Origin: Acidimicrobiaceae bacterium
GTDB lineage: Bacteria > Actinomycetota > Acidimicrobiia > Acidimicrobiales > RAAP-2
Direction of reading: 5' to 3'
Length of the DNA stretch: 50,644 nucleotides
Assembly: GCA_003163875.1 (NCBI GenBank)
Contig: PLRK01000104.1
Span: 571 to 51,214, forward strand
Shown here: positions 38,562-47,472 of the stretch, piece by piece
Position numbering within the stretch: the stretch's first letter is position 1
Layout of the letters: each line of letters begins with the position of its first letter
Made by a program: the position numbers and the translations under genes
Notes under the pieces: generated by a model
The model's input: the letters and a program-made list of their open reading frames with translations, nothing else
Told to the model about the DNA's origin: nothing
The model's database searches: none

Positions 38562-39968
38562 GTGAGCGGGAAGACTCTTTTCAAAAAAATCTGGGACGAA
38601 CATGTCGTCGCCTCGCCAGAGGGCGAACCAACGCTCCTCTACATAGACCTGCATCTCGTACACGAGGTCACGAGTCCTCAAGCTTTTGACGGTCTACGCC
38701 TGAGTCATCGGACTGTCCGTCGACCTGATCGAACACTCGCGACCGCCGACCACAACGTGCCCACCGACCCAATCTCAACGCCGGTGAAGGATCCCGTGTC
38801 GCGACGTCAACTAGAGGCACTCGAGGAGAATTGCGAAGAGTTTGGTATCACAGTATTTCCCCGCGGTCACGAGAATCAAGGAATCGTGCACGTCATCGGA
38901 CCTGAACTTGGCGTCACGCAGCCGGGCATGACAATCGTGTGCGGTGATTCACACACATCGACGCACGGGGCTTTCGGCGCCTTGGCCTTCGGCATAGGAA
39001 CGAGTGAGGTAGAACATGTCCTCGCAACCCAGACCCTTCCACAGCAACAAGCCAAGTCCATGTCCGTCACACTGGAAGGAAAGGCGCCCGTCGGCGTCAG
39101 CGCCAAGGACATCGCGCTCGGAATCGTGTCACGGCTCGGTACTGGTGGCGGCGCGGGCTACGTCATTGAATACCGCGGTGAGGCAATTCGCGAGCTCTCA
39201 ATGGAAGGTCGGATGACCATCTGCAATATGAGCATCGAGGCGGGCGCCCGAGCGGGACTCGTCGCGGTGGACGACACCACCATTGCGTATCTCCGAAATC
39301 GCCCGGGCGTGCCGCAGGGTGAACACTTCGACGAAACCGCGGCACGTTGGAGGAGCTACGTCAGCGATGACGATGCCATATTCGATAAAGAGATTGTGAT
39401 CGACGCGAGTGACCTCACGCCGTTTGTCACCTGGGGAACGAACCCGGCGCAAGTGGTTGCCCTGAGCGGCAACATTCCGTCTCCAGATGATTTCGACGAC
39501 GCCGACGAGAAGAATACGACGATGCGTTCGCTCGCCTACATGGACCTCGAACCAGGCACGCAAGTTCGATCAATCCCTGTCGACATCGTCTTTATTGGTT
39601 CGTGCACCAATTCTCGAATCGAAGATCTCCGCGCCGCTGCCCACGTCGCTCGAGGACAGCACGTCGCTGGCAGTGTGCGAGCGCTCGTCGTTCCTGGATC
39701 GCATCGAGTGAAGAAGCAGGCTGAAGAAGAAGGTCTCGACGCAATCTTTTTGGCCGCCGGATTTGAGTGGCGAGAACCCGGATGTTCGATGTGTCTGGGT
39801 ATGAACCCCGATCAACTTCAGCCCGGTCAACGCTGTGCTTCCACCTCGAATCGGAATTTCGAAGGCCGACAGGGACGAGGAGGACGAACCCATCTCGTCT
39901 CACCGGTCGTGGCCGCGGCGACCGCGGTCAAGGGACGATTCGCGACACCCGACGAGGTGTTGTCATGA
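38562..39968 (+). CDS. leuC: 3-isopropylmalate dehydratase large subunit
   Basis: [78 protein letters not shown]. Confidence 0.96.
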   Translation: MSGKTLFKKIWDEHVVASPEGEPTLLYIDLHLVHEVTSPQAFDGLRLSHRTVRRPDRTLATADHNVPTDPISTPVKDPVSRRQLEALEENCEEFGITVFPRGHENQGIVHVIGPELGVTQPGMTIVCGDSHTSTHGAFGALAFGIGTSEVEHVLATQTLPQQQAKSMSVTLEGKAPVGVSAKDIALGIVSRLGTGGGAGYVIEYRGEAIRELSMEGRMTICNMSIEAGARAGLVAVDDTTIAYLRNRPGVPQGEHFDETAARWRSYVSDDDAIFDKEIVIDASDLTPFVTWGTNPAQVVALSGNIPSPDDFDDADEKNTTMRSLAYMDLEPGTQVRSIPVDIVFIGSCTNSRIEDLRAAAHVARGQHVAGSVRALVVPGSHRVKKQAEEEGLDAIFLAAGFEWREPGCSMCLGMNPDQLQPGQRCASTSNRNFEGRQGRGGRTHLVSPVVAAATAVKGRFATPDEVLS

Positions 39969-40588
39969 AGCCAGTTCGAATCCTCGAAGGTCGCGCGGTG
40001 CCCCTCGAACGCTCCGATGTTGATACCGACCAGATCATCCCTTCTGACTGGCTAAAGCGGGTGGAGCGAACCGGTTTCGGGCGAGGACTCTTCAGCGAAT
40101 GGCGCGACGATCCCGGATTCGTCCTCAACGACCAGCGATACGTCGGTGCGAATATTCTTATCGCGGGTCCCCGTTTCGGAACAGGCTCCTCGCGCGAACA
40201 CGCGGTATGGGCATTGATGGATTACGGATTTGAAGCCATCATTGCTCCATCCTTCGGGGACATCTTTCGAAACAACTCATCGAAGCAGGGTCTCGTCATC
40301 GTCCAACTACCACCACAGGACGTGGAAGAACTCAATACCCTGGTGCGAGACGATGCGACTCGGCTCGTTGTTGTCGACGTTGACAATTTGCGCGTCGAGG
40401 TTCCCGAGGCGGGTTGGCAACGAGGGTTCGATCTCGACGCGATGACTCGCGAACGTCTCCTCAATGGATGGGACGACATCGGACTGACGTTGCGGCGTGA
40501 AGCCGCCATCACCGCGTACGAAAAAGGGTACGCCGCTCCTACGCTCTCGGGGGTCTTCGACCACGAGGGCCATACGCTCGTTCCATAG
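39965..40588 (+). CDS. leuD: 3-isopropylmalate dehydratase small subunit
   Basis: [69 protein letters not shown] overlap with leuC. Confidence 0.95.
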   Translation: MKPVRILEGRAVPLERSDVDTDQIIPSDWLKRVERTGFGRGLFSEWRDDPGFVLNDQRYVGANILIAGPRFGTGSSREHAVWALMDYGFEAIIAPSFGDIFRNNSSKQGLVIVQLPPQDVEELNTLVRDDATRLVVVDVDNLRVEVPEAGWQRGFDLDAMTRERLLNGWDDIGLTLRREAAITAYEKGYAAPTLSGVFDHEGHTLVP

Positions 40589-40619
40589 CTAGAAGGGGCG
40601 TTTTATTGCACTTCGTGGC

Positions 40620-40663
40620 TGTGACCAAGGTCACTGGCGCGCAGCAGCCCTGCAGCCGATAAT
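40620..40663 (+). promoter_or_regulatory. CRP/FNR-type operator (TGTGA-CCAAGG-TCACT) plus -10-like GATAAT
   Basis: Direct read: TGTGACCAAGGTCACT at 40620-40635 (arms GTGACC/GGTCAC) and GATAAT at 40658-40663, upstream of GGAGGGAG SD and GTG at 40706. Confidence 0.55.
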
Positions 40664-40705
40664 CGAGGTGATGGCGAATGCCAGCGCCGAGCGGAGGGAG
40701 CGGAT

Positions 40706-41344
40706 GTGTCGAATGCCCCGCACAACGATGCACCACGGTCCACCGCAACACGGCCCTACCCCTCCCAACTCGAGTGCGACATCATGACGATCACGGGCGT
40801 CAAGTTACACATGCGCCCAATCCGTCCAAGCGATACCGCTTCATTGCAACGTTTTCATCTGCAATTGTCACCCGGCTCGATTTATCGCCGATACTTCATG
40901 ATGCACCCCGAACTCTCAACGACGGAGCTCGCTCACCTCACGAACGTCGACTACGTCGACCGATTTGCCTACATCGTCGAAGACGGCGACGAATTAATTG
41001 CGGTGGGTCGCTACGATCGACTCCCCCATACCTGCGACGCGGAGGTCGCGTTCCTCGTCAGCGACCACTATCAACATCACGGCATCGGCATCTTGTTGTT
41101 GTGGCACCTCGCACGTGCCGCACGATCAAATGGCGTCACCCATTTTGTTGCCGAAACGCAAGCCGACAATCGTGGCATGCTGGGTGTCTTTCGAGATTCC
41201 GGCTATCCCCTCGCGTCGCGACTGGAGGACGAGGTCGTCAGCCTTCGATTCCCGATTCAGTCAACCCCGCAAAGTCACAGTCATTTCCTTCGCCGGACCA
41301 CACTGTTCGAACCCGACGAGAACGGCAACGAAGGGACACCATGA
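40706..41344 (+). CDS. GNAT-family N-acetyltransferase (probable protein acetyltransferase)
   Basis: LHMRPIRPSDTASLQRFHLQLSPGSIYRRYFMMHPELS, EVAFLVSDHYQHHGIGILLLWHLARAARSNGVTHFVAETQADNRGMLGVFRDSGY. SD GGAGGGAG before GTG. Confidence 0.88.
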   Translation: MSNAPHNDAPRSTATRPYPSQLECDIMTITGVKLHMRPIRPSDTASLQRFHLQLSPGSIYRRYFMMHPELSTTELAHLTNVDYVDRFAYIVEDGDELIAVGRYDRLPHTCDAEVAFLVSDHYQHHGIGILLLWHLARAARSNGVTHFVAETQADNRGMLGVFRDSGYPLASRLEDEVVSLRFPIQSTPQSHSHFLRRTTLFEPDENGNEGTP

Positions 41345-42372
41345 TGCTCATCATCAATGGTCACCTTGACGATGCTGGTCACGAGGACGTGGGCCATCCC
41401 GAACGTCCGGAGCGACTTCGCGCGGTCTTGAGAGGCATCAACGAACTCCACCTCGACGGTGATCTCCTCGCGGTCGCACCCTACAGTGCCTCGCGGGCCG
41501 AACTCGCACGCGTGCACGACGCGACGTATCTTGACGAACTTGGTGCCTACTGCTACGAAGGTGGCGGCGATCTTGACGCCGACACGTACGCGACGTATGA
41601 CTCGTGGTCGATTGCCCAGTTTGCCGCGGGCGCGGGCCTCGCCGTCATCAAGGAACTGCAGATACGAGACGACGGAGTGGGGTTCGTCGCGGTGCGTCCA
41701 CCGGGTCATCACGCGTCACGCGACCGCGCCATGGGTTTTTGCTTGTTGAATAACATCGCCGTTGCGGCGGCCGAATTGACGAGCCAAGGTGAGCGAGTGC
41801 TGATCGTCGACTGGGACGTGCACCACGGCAACGGCACGCAGTCGATTTTTTGGGACGATCCCAACGTGATGTACGTCTCGACGCATCAATGGCCTTTCTA
41901 CCCCGGCAGCGGCGCTCCGTATGAAATCGGTGGCTTGGACGCCCTGGGCACCACCGTCAATCTTCCAGTACCCGCTGGGGCGACGGGTGACGTCGTGCGT
42001 CAAGCATTACTCGACACGGCAACACCCGCGATTGAGGAGTTCGCACCGACGTGGGTGCTGGTGTCGGCGGGTTTCGACGCGCATCGATCGGACCCCATGG
42101 CAGACCTGGCACTCTCCAATGGCGATTTCGCCGAGCTCGCCATCCTCACCGCCAGCTTTGCTCCCCGGCCGGGTCGACTCGCGCTATTTCTTGAGGGCGG
42201 CTACGAACTTGGCGCCTTGCAATCGTCGGTCACTTCCTCGCTCGGTGCGCTCTTGGGCGCGGATTTTGCGTCTGAAAGACCCACGCACGGTGGACCTGGA
42301 TCCGACGCGGTGGCGAACGCGAAAGAAGCGCGATTCGCTGCGCTTCGTATTGCGCGCGACACGGGACTATGA
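41341..42372 (+). CDS. Histone deacetylase-family (class II-like) amidohydrolase
   Basis: HPERPERLRAVLRGI, RPPGHHASRDRAMGFCLLNNIAVAA, LIVDWDVHHGNGTQSIFWDDPNVMYVSTHQWPFYPGSG, SAGFDAHRSDPMADL, LEGGY. ATGA overlap with the GNAT gene. Confidence 0.95.
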   Translation: MMLIINGHLDDAGHEDVGHPERPERLRAVLRGINELHLDGDLLAVAPYSASRAELARVHDATYLDELGAYCYEGGGDLDADTYATYDSWSIAQFAAGAGLAVIKELQIRDDGVGFVAVRPPGHHASRDRAMGFCLLNNIAVAAAELTSQGERVLIVDWDVHHGNGTQSIFWDDPNVMYVSTHQWPFYPGSGAPYEIGGLDALGTTVNLPVPAGATGDVVRQALLDTATPAIEEFAPTWVLVSAGFDAHRSDPMADLALSNGDFAELAILTASFAPRPGRLALFLEGGYELGALQSSVTSSLGALLGADFASERPTHGGPGSDAVANAKEARFAALRIARDTGL

Positions 42373-42385
42373 AAGGAAGACGCTG

Positions 42386-42796
42386 ATGCAAGGAATTCGC
42401 ACAATCGCGATCGGCTTCGATGGATCATCAGACGCTCAGGGCGCCGTTCTCTGGGGGCTCAACTTCGCACACGACAATGATGCGCTGGTCGTCGTCGTAC
42501 ACGCAAAGGGACTCCTCGCTCGCTTCGAGCCCACCGTCGTCAACGAAGAGATTGAAGCATCCCTCGCACATGTCTGCGACGAGGTCGGCGTTGCTCGGTC
42601 GTCGGTACGCTTAGAAGTCGTCGATGGCGACGCGTGCTCGGTCATGTTGCGTATGGCCCAGCCACCCGTGAGTGCCGACCTTCTCGTGGTCGGCACCAGA
42701 GGACAAAGTGCGCACGCGGGTCACTTGCTTGGCAGCACCAGTCTGGAACTCGCCCAACACTCGCCGATTCCCGTCGTCATCGTGCCTCGTTCCTAA
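42386..42796 (+). CDS. Universal stress protein (UspA-like)
   Basis: IAIGFDGSSDAQGAVLWGLNFA, DLLVVGTRGQSAHAGHLLGSTSLELAQHSPIPVVIVP; SD GGAAG before ATG. Confidence 0.93.
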   Translation: MQGIRTIAIGFDGSSDAQGAVLWGLNFAHDNDALVVVVHAKGLLARFEPTVVNEEIEASLAHVCDEVGVARSSVRLEVVDGDACSVMLRMAQPPVSADLLVVGTRGQSAHAGHLLGSTSLELAQHSPIPVVIVPRS

Positions 42797-43786
42797 CTAT
42801 TCCTCCGCGACGCTTCGCCAGAGATCGATGTGACCTTCGACGGCGTAGTTGTCGATTTCGACCAACTCCTCCGGGGAGAACGCAGCGTTACTCAGGGAGT
42901 CGAGATTTTCGTCGAGTTGTGCGACGCTGCTCGCCCCCAACACCACCGACGTCACTCGATCATCTCGCAATGCCCACGAAATTGCCATCTGAGAGAGCTT
43001 CTGGCCTCGGCGCCGCGCAATCGCGTTGAGGGCTCGAACTCTCACGATGTTCTCGTCGCTCAACATATCGGCGCTGAGCGAGGTTGCCTTTGAGGCGCGT
43101 GAGCCCTGTGGAACACCATCGAGGTAGCGGTCGGTCAGGAGTCCCTGCGCCAGAGGTGAGAAGGCGATGCAGCCAATACCCTCGCTCGACAAGACGTCAA
43201 GGAGCCGAGTCTCAATCCAGCGATTGAACATGGAATAGGAGGGCTGATGTAGCAAAAGTGGTGTGCCCAATTGACGCAAGATTTTGACCGCCTCCTTCGT
43301 TCTATCGTCCGAGTACGACGAGATACCCACGTACAGTGCTTTTCCCTGACGCACCGCGGTATCGAGGGCGCCCATCGTCTCTTCCAAGGGGGTGTCTTTA
43401 TCGAAGTGGTGGTGGTAGAAGATGTCGACGTAGTCAAGGCCCATCCTCGCCAGACTCTGGTCGAGGCTCGCGAGTAAGTACTTTCGAGATCCAAAATTTC
43501 CGTAGGGTCCCGGCCACATATCCCAACCGGCTTTAGTGGAGATGACCAGCTCGTCGCGCAGCCCGACGAAATCCTCACCCAAGATCCGACCGAAGTTGAC
43601 CTCGGCACTCCCGTAGGGGGGTCCGTAGTTATTCGCCAGATCAAAGTGCGTTACGCCTCGATCGAAGGCACGCCGCAACACCGCACGCTGCACGTCAAGA
43701 GGCTGATCGTCACCAAAGTTGTGCCATAGACCGAGTGAGATCACTGGAAGCAACAGACCACTTCGACCGGTACGTCGATACGTCAT
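42797..43786 (-). CDS. Aldo/keto reductase (YghZ / potassium-channel beta-subunit type)
   Basis: MTYRRTGRSGLLLPVISLGLWHNFGDDQP, FDLANNYGPPYGSAEVNFGRIL, DYVDIFYHHHFDKDTPLEETMGALDTAVRQGKALYVGISSY. Confidence 0.93.
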   Translation of the reverse strand: MTYRRTGRSGLLLPVISLGLWHNFGDDQPLDVQRAVLRRAFDRGVTHFDLANNYGPPYGSAEVNFGRILGEDFVGLRDELVISTKAGWDMWPGPYGNFGSRKYLLASLDQSLARMGLDYVDIFYHHHFDKDTPLEETMGALDTAVRQGKALYVGISSYSDDRTKEAVKILRQLGTPLLLHQPSYSMFNRWIETRLLDVLSSEGIGCIAFSPLAQGLLTDRYLDGVPQGSRASKATSLSADMLSDENIVRVRALNAIARRRGQKLSQMAISWALRDDRVTSVVLGASSVAQLDENLDSLSNAAFSPEELVEIDNYAVEGHIDLWRSVAEE

Positions 43787-43972
43787 CGCCTCGTAGCGAT
43801 CGAATGATGGTTGGTATCTCGTCACGAGAGCATCGTACCGGGCTAGTCCGGCGCGCGGTGAACGCACGTTCTTCGTGTCCCAACCACAGTGCGAGGGGCG
43901 TACGCCGCGATGTCTGCAATGCGTGGCCGTGCGCACGCGACGTCCCATTGTGGACGCCGCGTGAACAAAGCG

Positions 43973-44680
43973 CTACTTCGTCGCGGCCGGAACCTCTTTT
44001 GTCGCGGACGCTTTTTTTGCCGCTGGCGCTTTTTTGACCGTCGTCGACGGTGCGTTGCCATCGCCGTCGGTCCTCAGCGTGACTTCAATCGTGGCGACGG
44101 GTGCCACTGAACTCATGGCGTCATCCACCATCATCTTCATATGCCGTTGGCGAAAACCAGACAGCACGCCGTCAGCGCCGATCCAACCAGCGGTCCTCCA
44201 CATCATGAGAAGCACTACCGCAAACAAGGCATAGAACGCACACACGCTCGCGGTACCCGACATGACGTAGGTGAACAGGAGTACCAAACTGCCGAGCAGC
44301 GCGATCGGTGTCAAGAGTCCCAATGCCAAGCAAATGCCAATGGCGAACTCGCTGACCGCGACCAATACGCCGATCCAACCAGCGTTGGGCACCACGAATC
44401 CGTGCAAGAAGTGTCCCCACCAGCTATATGCCGCAGTGCCATGCAGTGCGAATCCCACGACGCCCGAGCCGCCGTTGTGCATGAAGGCGGAATTCTCCGC
44501 ACCCCACAACTTGGACACACCAGCCTGGAGCCACATAATCCCGAGCCAAACGCGCATCGCCGTCCACGCGACTGCGGCAATCTTGGAGCGCGTCAGCCAG
44601 TGCCACACGCTTGGTTCTTCGATTTTTGAGGGATTCCCCAATATCATTTCAGGTGAATACATCAGGCAACCAACTTTCAT
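43973..44680 (-). CDS. DoxX-like membrane protein with Lys/Ala/Pro-rich C-terminal tail
   Basis: RVWLGIMWLQAGVSKLWG, four predicted TM helices, then tail TTVKKAPAAKKASATKEVPAATK. Confidence 0.75.
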   Translation of the reverse strand: MKVGCLMYSPEMILGNPSKIEEPSVWHWLTRSKIAAVAWTAMRVWLGIMWLQAGVSKLWGAENSAFMHNGGSGVVGFALHGTAAYSWWGHFLHGFVVPNAGWIGVLVAVSEFAIGICLALGLLTPIALLGSLVLLFTYVMSGTASVCAFYALFAVVLLMMWRTAGWIGADGVLSGFRQRHMKMMVDDAMSSVAPVATIEVTLRTDGDGNAPSTTVKKAPAAKKASATKEVPAATK

Positions 44681-44771
44681 TGTTCGATGACGAGAATTTC
44701 GTCACGTCACTTCGCACAAACTTCTTGAAGCGGCACTTCGTATGAGGACTAAGGACGACTGCTCTATCTCG

Positions 44772-45869
44772 TTACGGCGTCAGCGTCACTTTGAGCGCGC
44801 CGGTCGTTCCGGCCTTCGAGAAGGTGTCATACGCTTCAATCATCTGATCCATCTTGAATCGATGCGTGACGAAGTCCGATACGTCGAGTTTCTTGCTCTC
44901 GACGAGTCCGAGCAAATTGGGAATCGTTCTCGTGTCAACGAGTCCAGTCGTAATAGTGACGTCCTTCTCCCAAAGTTTTTCTAGGTGAAGCGACACTGGT
45001 TTTCCGTGCACACCGATATTGGCGACGTGTCCACATGATCGAATCAGCGTCGTCGCGAGTTCGAACGTCGCTTCGAGCCCCACCGCCTCAATCGCCACGT
45101 CCGCTCCGAGTCCACCGGTCAACTTCATGATCTGCTCCAACGGATCACTCGTCCCGTTGTTGACGACAACGTCAGCGCCGAACTTCTTCGCCTGGTCGAG
45201 TCGTTTGTTATCGAGGTCGATGGCGACGATTGATCGAGGATTGAAGAGTCGCGCCGTCTTGATCGCCGAAAGCCCAACTGGACCCGCACCAACGACCGCC
45301 ACGACATCGCCCGGCGCCACCGCGCCGCTCAAGACGCCAATCTCAAAGCCGGTCGGCACGATGTCGGTCAACATCAGAAGTTCTTCGTCCGAGACTCCCG
45401 GGGGAACCGGATAAGTCGACGTATCGCAGTAGGGCACTCGTACGTACTCGGCCTGCGTGCCGTCGATGAGGTGTCCGAGGATCCATCCACCGCCATTCAG
45501 GCATTGCCCGAATCGACCCTCACGGCAAAATCGACAGATGCTGCACGACGTGACGCACGACACGAGGACGCGTTGACCGACCTGGACGACCTTCACGCCC
45601 GTGCCAATCGATTCAACTGTTCCAATAGCCTCGTGACCAAGGATCAGTCCGATCGACACTTCGGGGACGTCGCCCTTCAAGATGTGAAGATCCGATCCGC
45701 AGATGGTCGTGATATCCACCTTGACGATGGCGTCGGTGTCGTGGAGCAATTGGGGTTTTGGTGCTTCGGTCCACTTCTTGAGTCCGGGGCCCCCATAGAC
45801 CAACGCGCGCATCGTTTTGTTGCTTGGGTGGGAACGGTGTTGCTCTAGCACCGTGGCACTTTTCGACAT
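44772..45869 (-). CDS. Zinc-dependent alcohol dehydrogenase
   Basis: TTICGSDLHILKGDVPEVSIGLILGHEAIGTVESIG, CSICRFCREGRFGQC, VVAVVGAGPVGLSAIKTARL. Confidence 0.93.
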   Translation of the reverse strand: MSKSATVLEQHRSHPSNKTMRALVYGGPGLKKWTEAPKPQLLHDTDAIVKVDITTICGSDLHILKGDVPEVSIGLILGHEAIGTVESIGTGVKVVQVGQRVLVSCVTSCSICRFCREGRFGQCLNGGGWILGHLIDGTQAEYVRVPYCDTSTYPVPPGVSDEELLMLTDIVPTGFEIGVLSGAVAPGDVVAVVGAGPVGLSAIKTARLFNPRSIVAIDLDNKRLDQAKKFGADVVVNNGTSDPLEQIMKLTGGLGADVAIEAVGLEATFELATTLIRSCGHVANIGVHGKPVSLHLEKLWEKDVTITTGLVDTRTIPNLLGLVESKKLDVSDFVTHRFKMDQMIEAYDTFSKAGTTGALKVTLTP

Positions 45870-46092
45870 TGATTCCTCCAGATGAAGGAGGCGTCGAGCC
45901 CGACCGAGCGACAATCGTCTAGATCGTCCAACCCGAACTGGCGTCTCAGGTGCGCTGCGCAAGCCGCACGTGATTCCACCATAGTCGCCTCGACGAGCTT
46001 CAATCCGCACTTCCACCTCGTCGTTTGAAGATGACATCGTCCGGCATAATCGAATGGTTCTACTCTTGAGGAATTCTTTGATTGGAGAGATA

Positions 46093-47472
46093 GTGAGTGA
46101 CTACCCTTACGCCGACAGGTTCGCAATTCATCGCAGCCTTCCTGAAGAGGGCGCCAGCCGCGACGATATTCTCTCGATGCTCGACACGATGTCCCACGTC
46201 GAAGACGCCGCGTGGGAATCTGGACAGTGTTCGGGAACGATGTACTGCGGCGACCATGATCACTACGATTTTCTCAACGAGGCATTCTCCAAGTTCTCCT
46301 ACGTGAACTCGCTCCAGCGCGATCTTTGTCCGAGCTCGACAAAGTTCGAAGCAGAAATCATCGCGATGACCCTCGACCTACTGGGGGCGTCGAACCTGCG
46401 TGACACCACGCCAGTGGGCCTGGTGACGAGCGGCGGCAGCGGGTCGATCGCCCACGCCATGCTCGCGTACCGCGAATCTAAGAATTCCGCTGTGCAGCGA
46501 CCAAATGTCATCAAACCCGAAACGGCACATCCGGCCTTCGCCAAGGCGTGTCACCTCTTTGGCATCGAACTTCACGTCGCGCCAATTGATCCGGTGTCCA
46601 CTCAGGTCGACGTTGGCTGGGTCGAGGAGCACATCGACGAGAACACCATCGCCATTATTGGTTCAGCGTGCAATTACGGCTACGGGACGGTGGACCCCAT
46701 CGAAGAACTTGGCAGAATCGCCCTTCGGCGCGGGGTCGGCTTACACGTCGACGGATGCCTCGGAGGATTCATTCTTCCCTTCGGGCGCGAACTCGGGTAC
46801 GACATCGAGGCCTTCGATTTCAGCGTGCCCGGCGTCACTTCCATCTCTGCCGATACTCATAAATACGGCTACGCGTTAAAAGGAACGAGTGTGCTGTGCT
46901 TCGCCGACAAGGGGCTGCGCAACAGCCAGTACTTCTACCAACCAGACTGGTCGGGAGGAAAATACTGTTCACCCGGCATGGACGGTTCGCGTTCCGCTGG
47001 TTTGCTCGCCGCCACCTGGGCCGCGATGGTGCAATTGGGACGTTCGGGCTATCGACGCTACGCCGAACAGATCTTCGCCACTTCTCGCAAGATGCAAGAC
47101 GCCGTCCACACTCACGCGTCGCTTCGCATCTTGGGTTCGCCAAGTTTCCTCTTCTCGTTCACCTCTGATGATTTTGATGTGTACCACGTCAATGATTTCC
47201 TTCGCACGAAAGGATGGCGACTCAATGGTCAGCAGTACCCGAACGCTTTGCACATGGCGGTCACTCGACCTCAAACCCAGCTCGGCACTGTCGAGAAGTG
47301 GCGTGTCGATCTGAGCGACGCGGTCGACTACGCATTAGCTCATCGCGATGAAGCGCCCAAGTCTGGCGCCATCTACGGAGGAGTCGCCGGCGGGCCCAAC
47401 GACGAAGCGGACGCCTTCATAAAGATGTTCATGGCGATGATGATGGATCAACAGTCCTCAATCCCTGCGTAA
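46093..47472 (+). CDS. PLP-dependent sphingosine-1-phosphate lyase-family protein
   Basis: GLVTSGGSGSIAHAMLAYRE, HVDGCLGGFILPFGRELGY, GVTSISADTHKYGYALKGTSVLCFADKGLRNSQYFYQPDWSGGKYCSPGMDGSRSAGLLAATWAAM. GTG start with GGAGAG SD. Confidence 0.9.
   Translation: MSDYPYADRFAIHRSLPEEGASRDDILSMLDTMSHVEDAAWESGQCSGTMYCGDHDHYDFLNEAFSKFSYVNSLQRDLCPSSTKFEAEIIAMTLDLLGASNLRDTTPVGLVTSGGSGSIAHAMLAYRESKNSAVQRPNVIKPETAHPAFAKACHLFGIELHVAPIDPVSTQVDVGWVEEHIDENTIAIIGSACNYGYGTVDPIEELGRIALRRGVGLHVDGCLGGFILPFGRELGYDIEAFDFSVPGVTSISADTHKYGYALKGTSVLCFADKGLRNSQYFYQPDWSGGKYCSPGMDGSRSAGLLAATWAAMVQLGRSGYRRYAEQIFATSRKMQDAVHTHASLRILGSPSFLFSFTSDDFDVYHVNDFLRTKGWRLNGQQYPNALHMAVTRPQTQLGTVEKWRVDLSDAVDYALAHRDEAPKSGAIYGGVAGGPNDEADAFIKMFMAMMMDQQSSIPA

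Noticed and set aside
40678-42372. Single 564-aa ORF reading as a fusion ending in the HDAC
   Set aside because: The first about 220 residues are out-of-frame translation of the GNAT gene; HDAC homology begins at ATG 41341 with an ATGA overlap.
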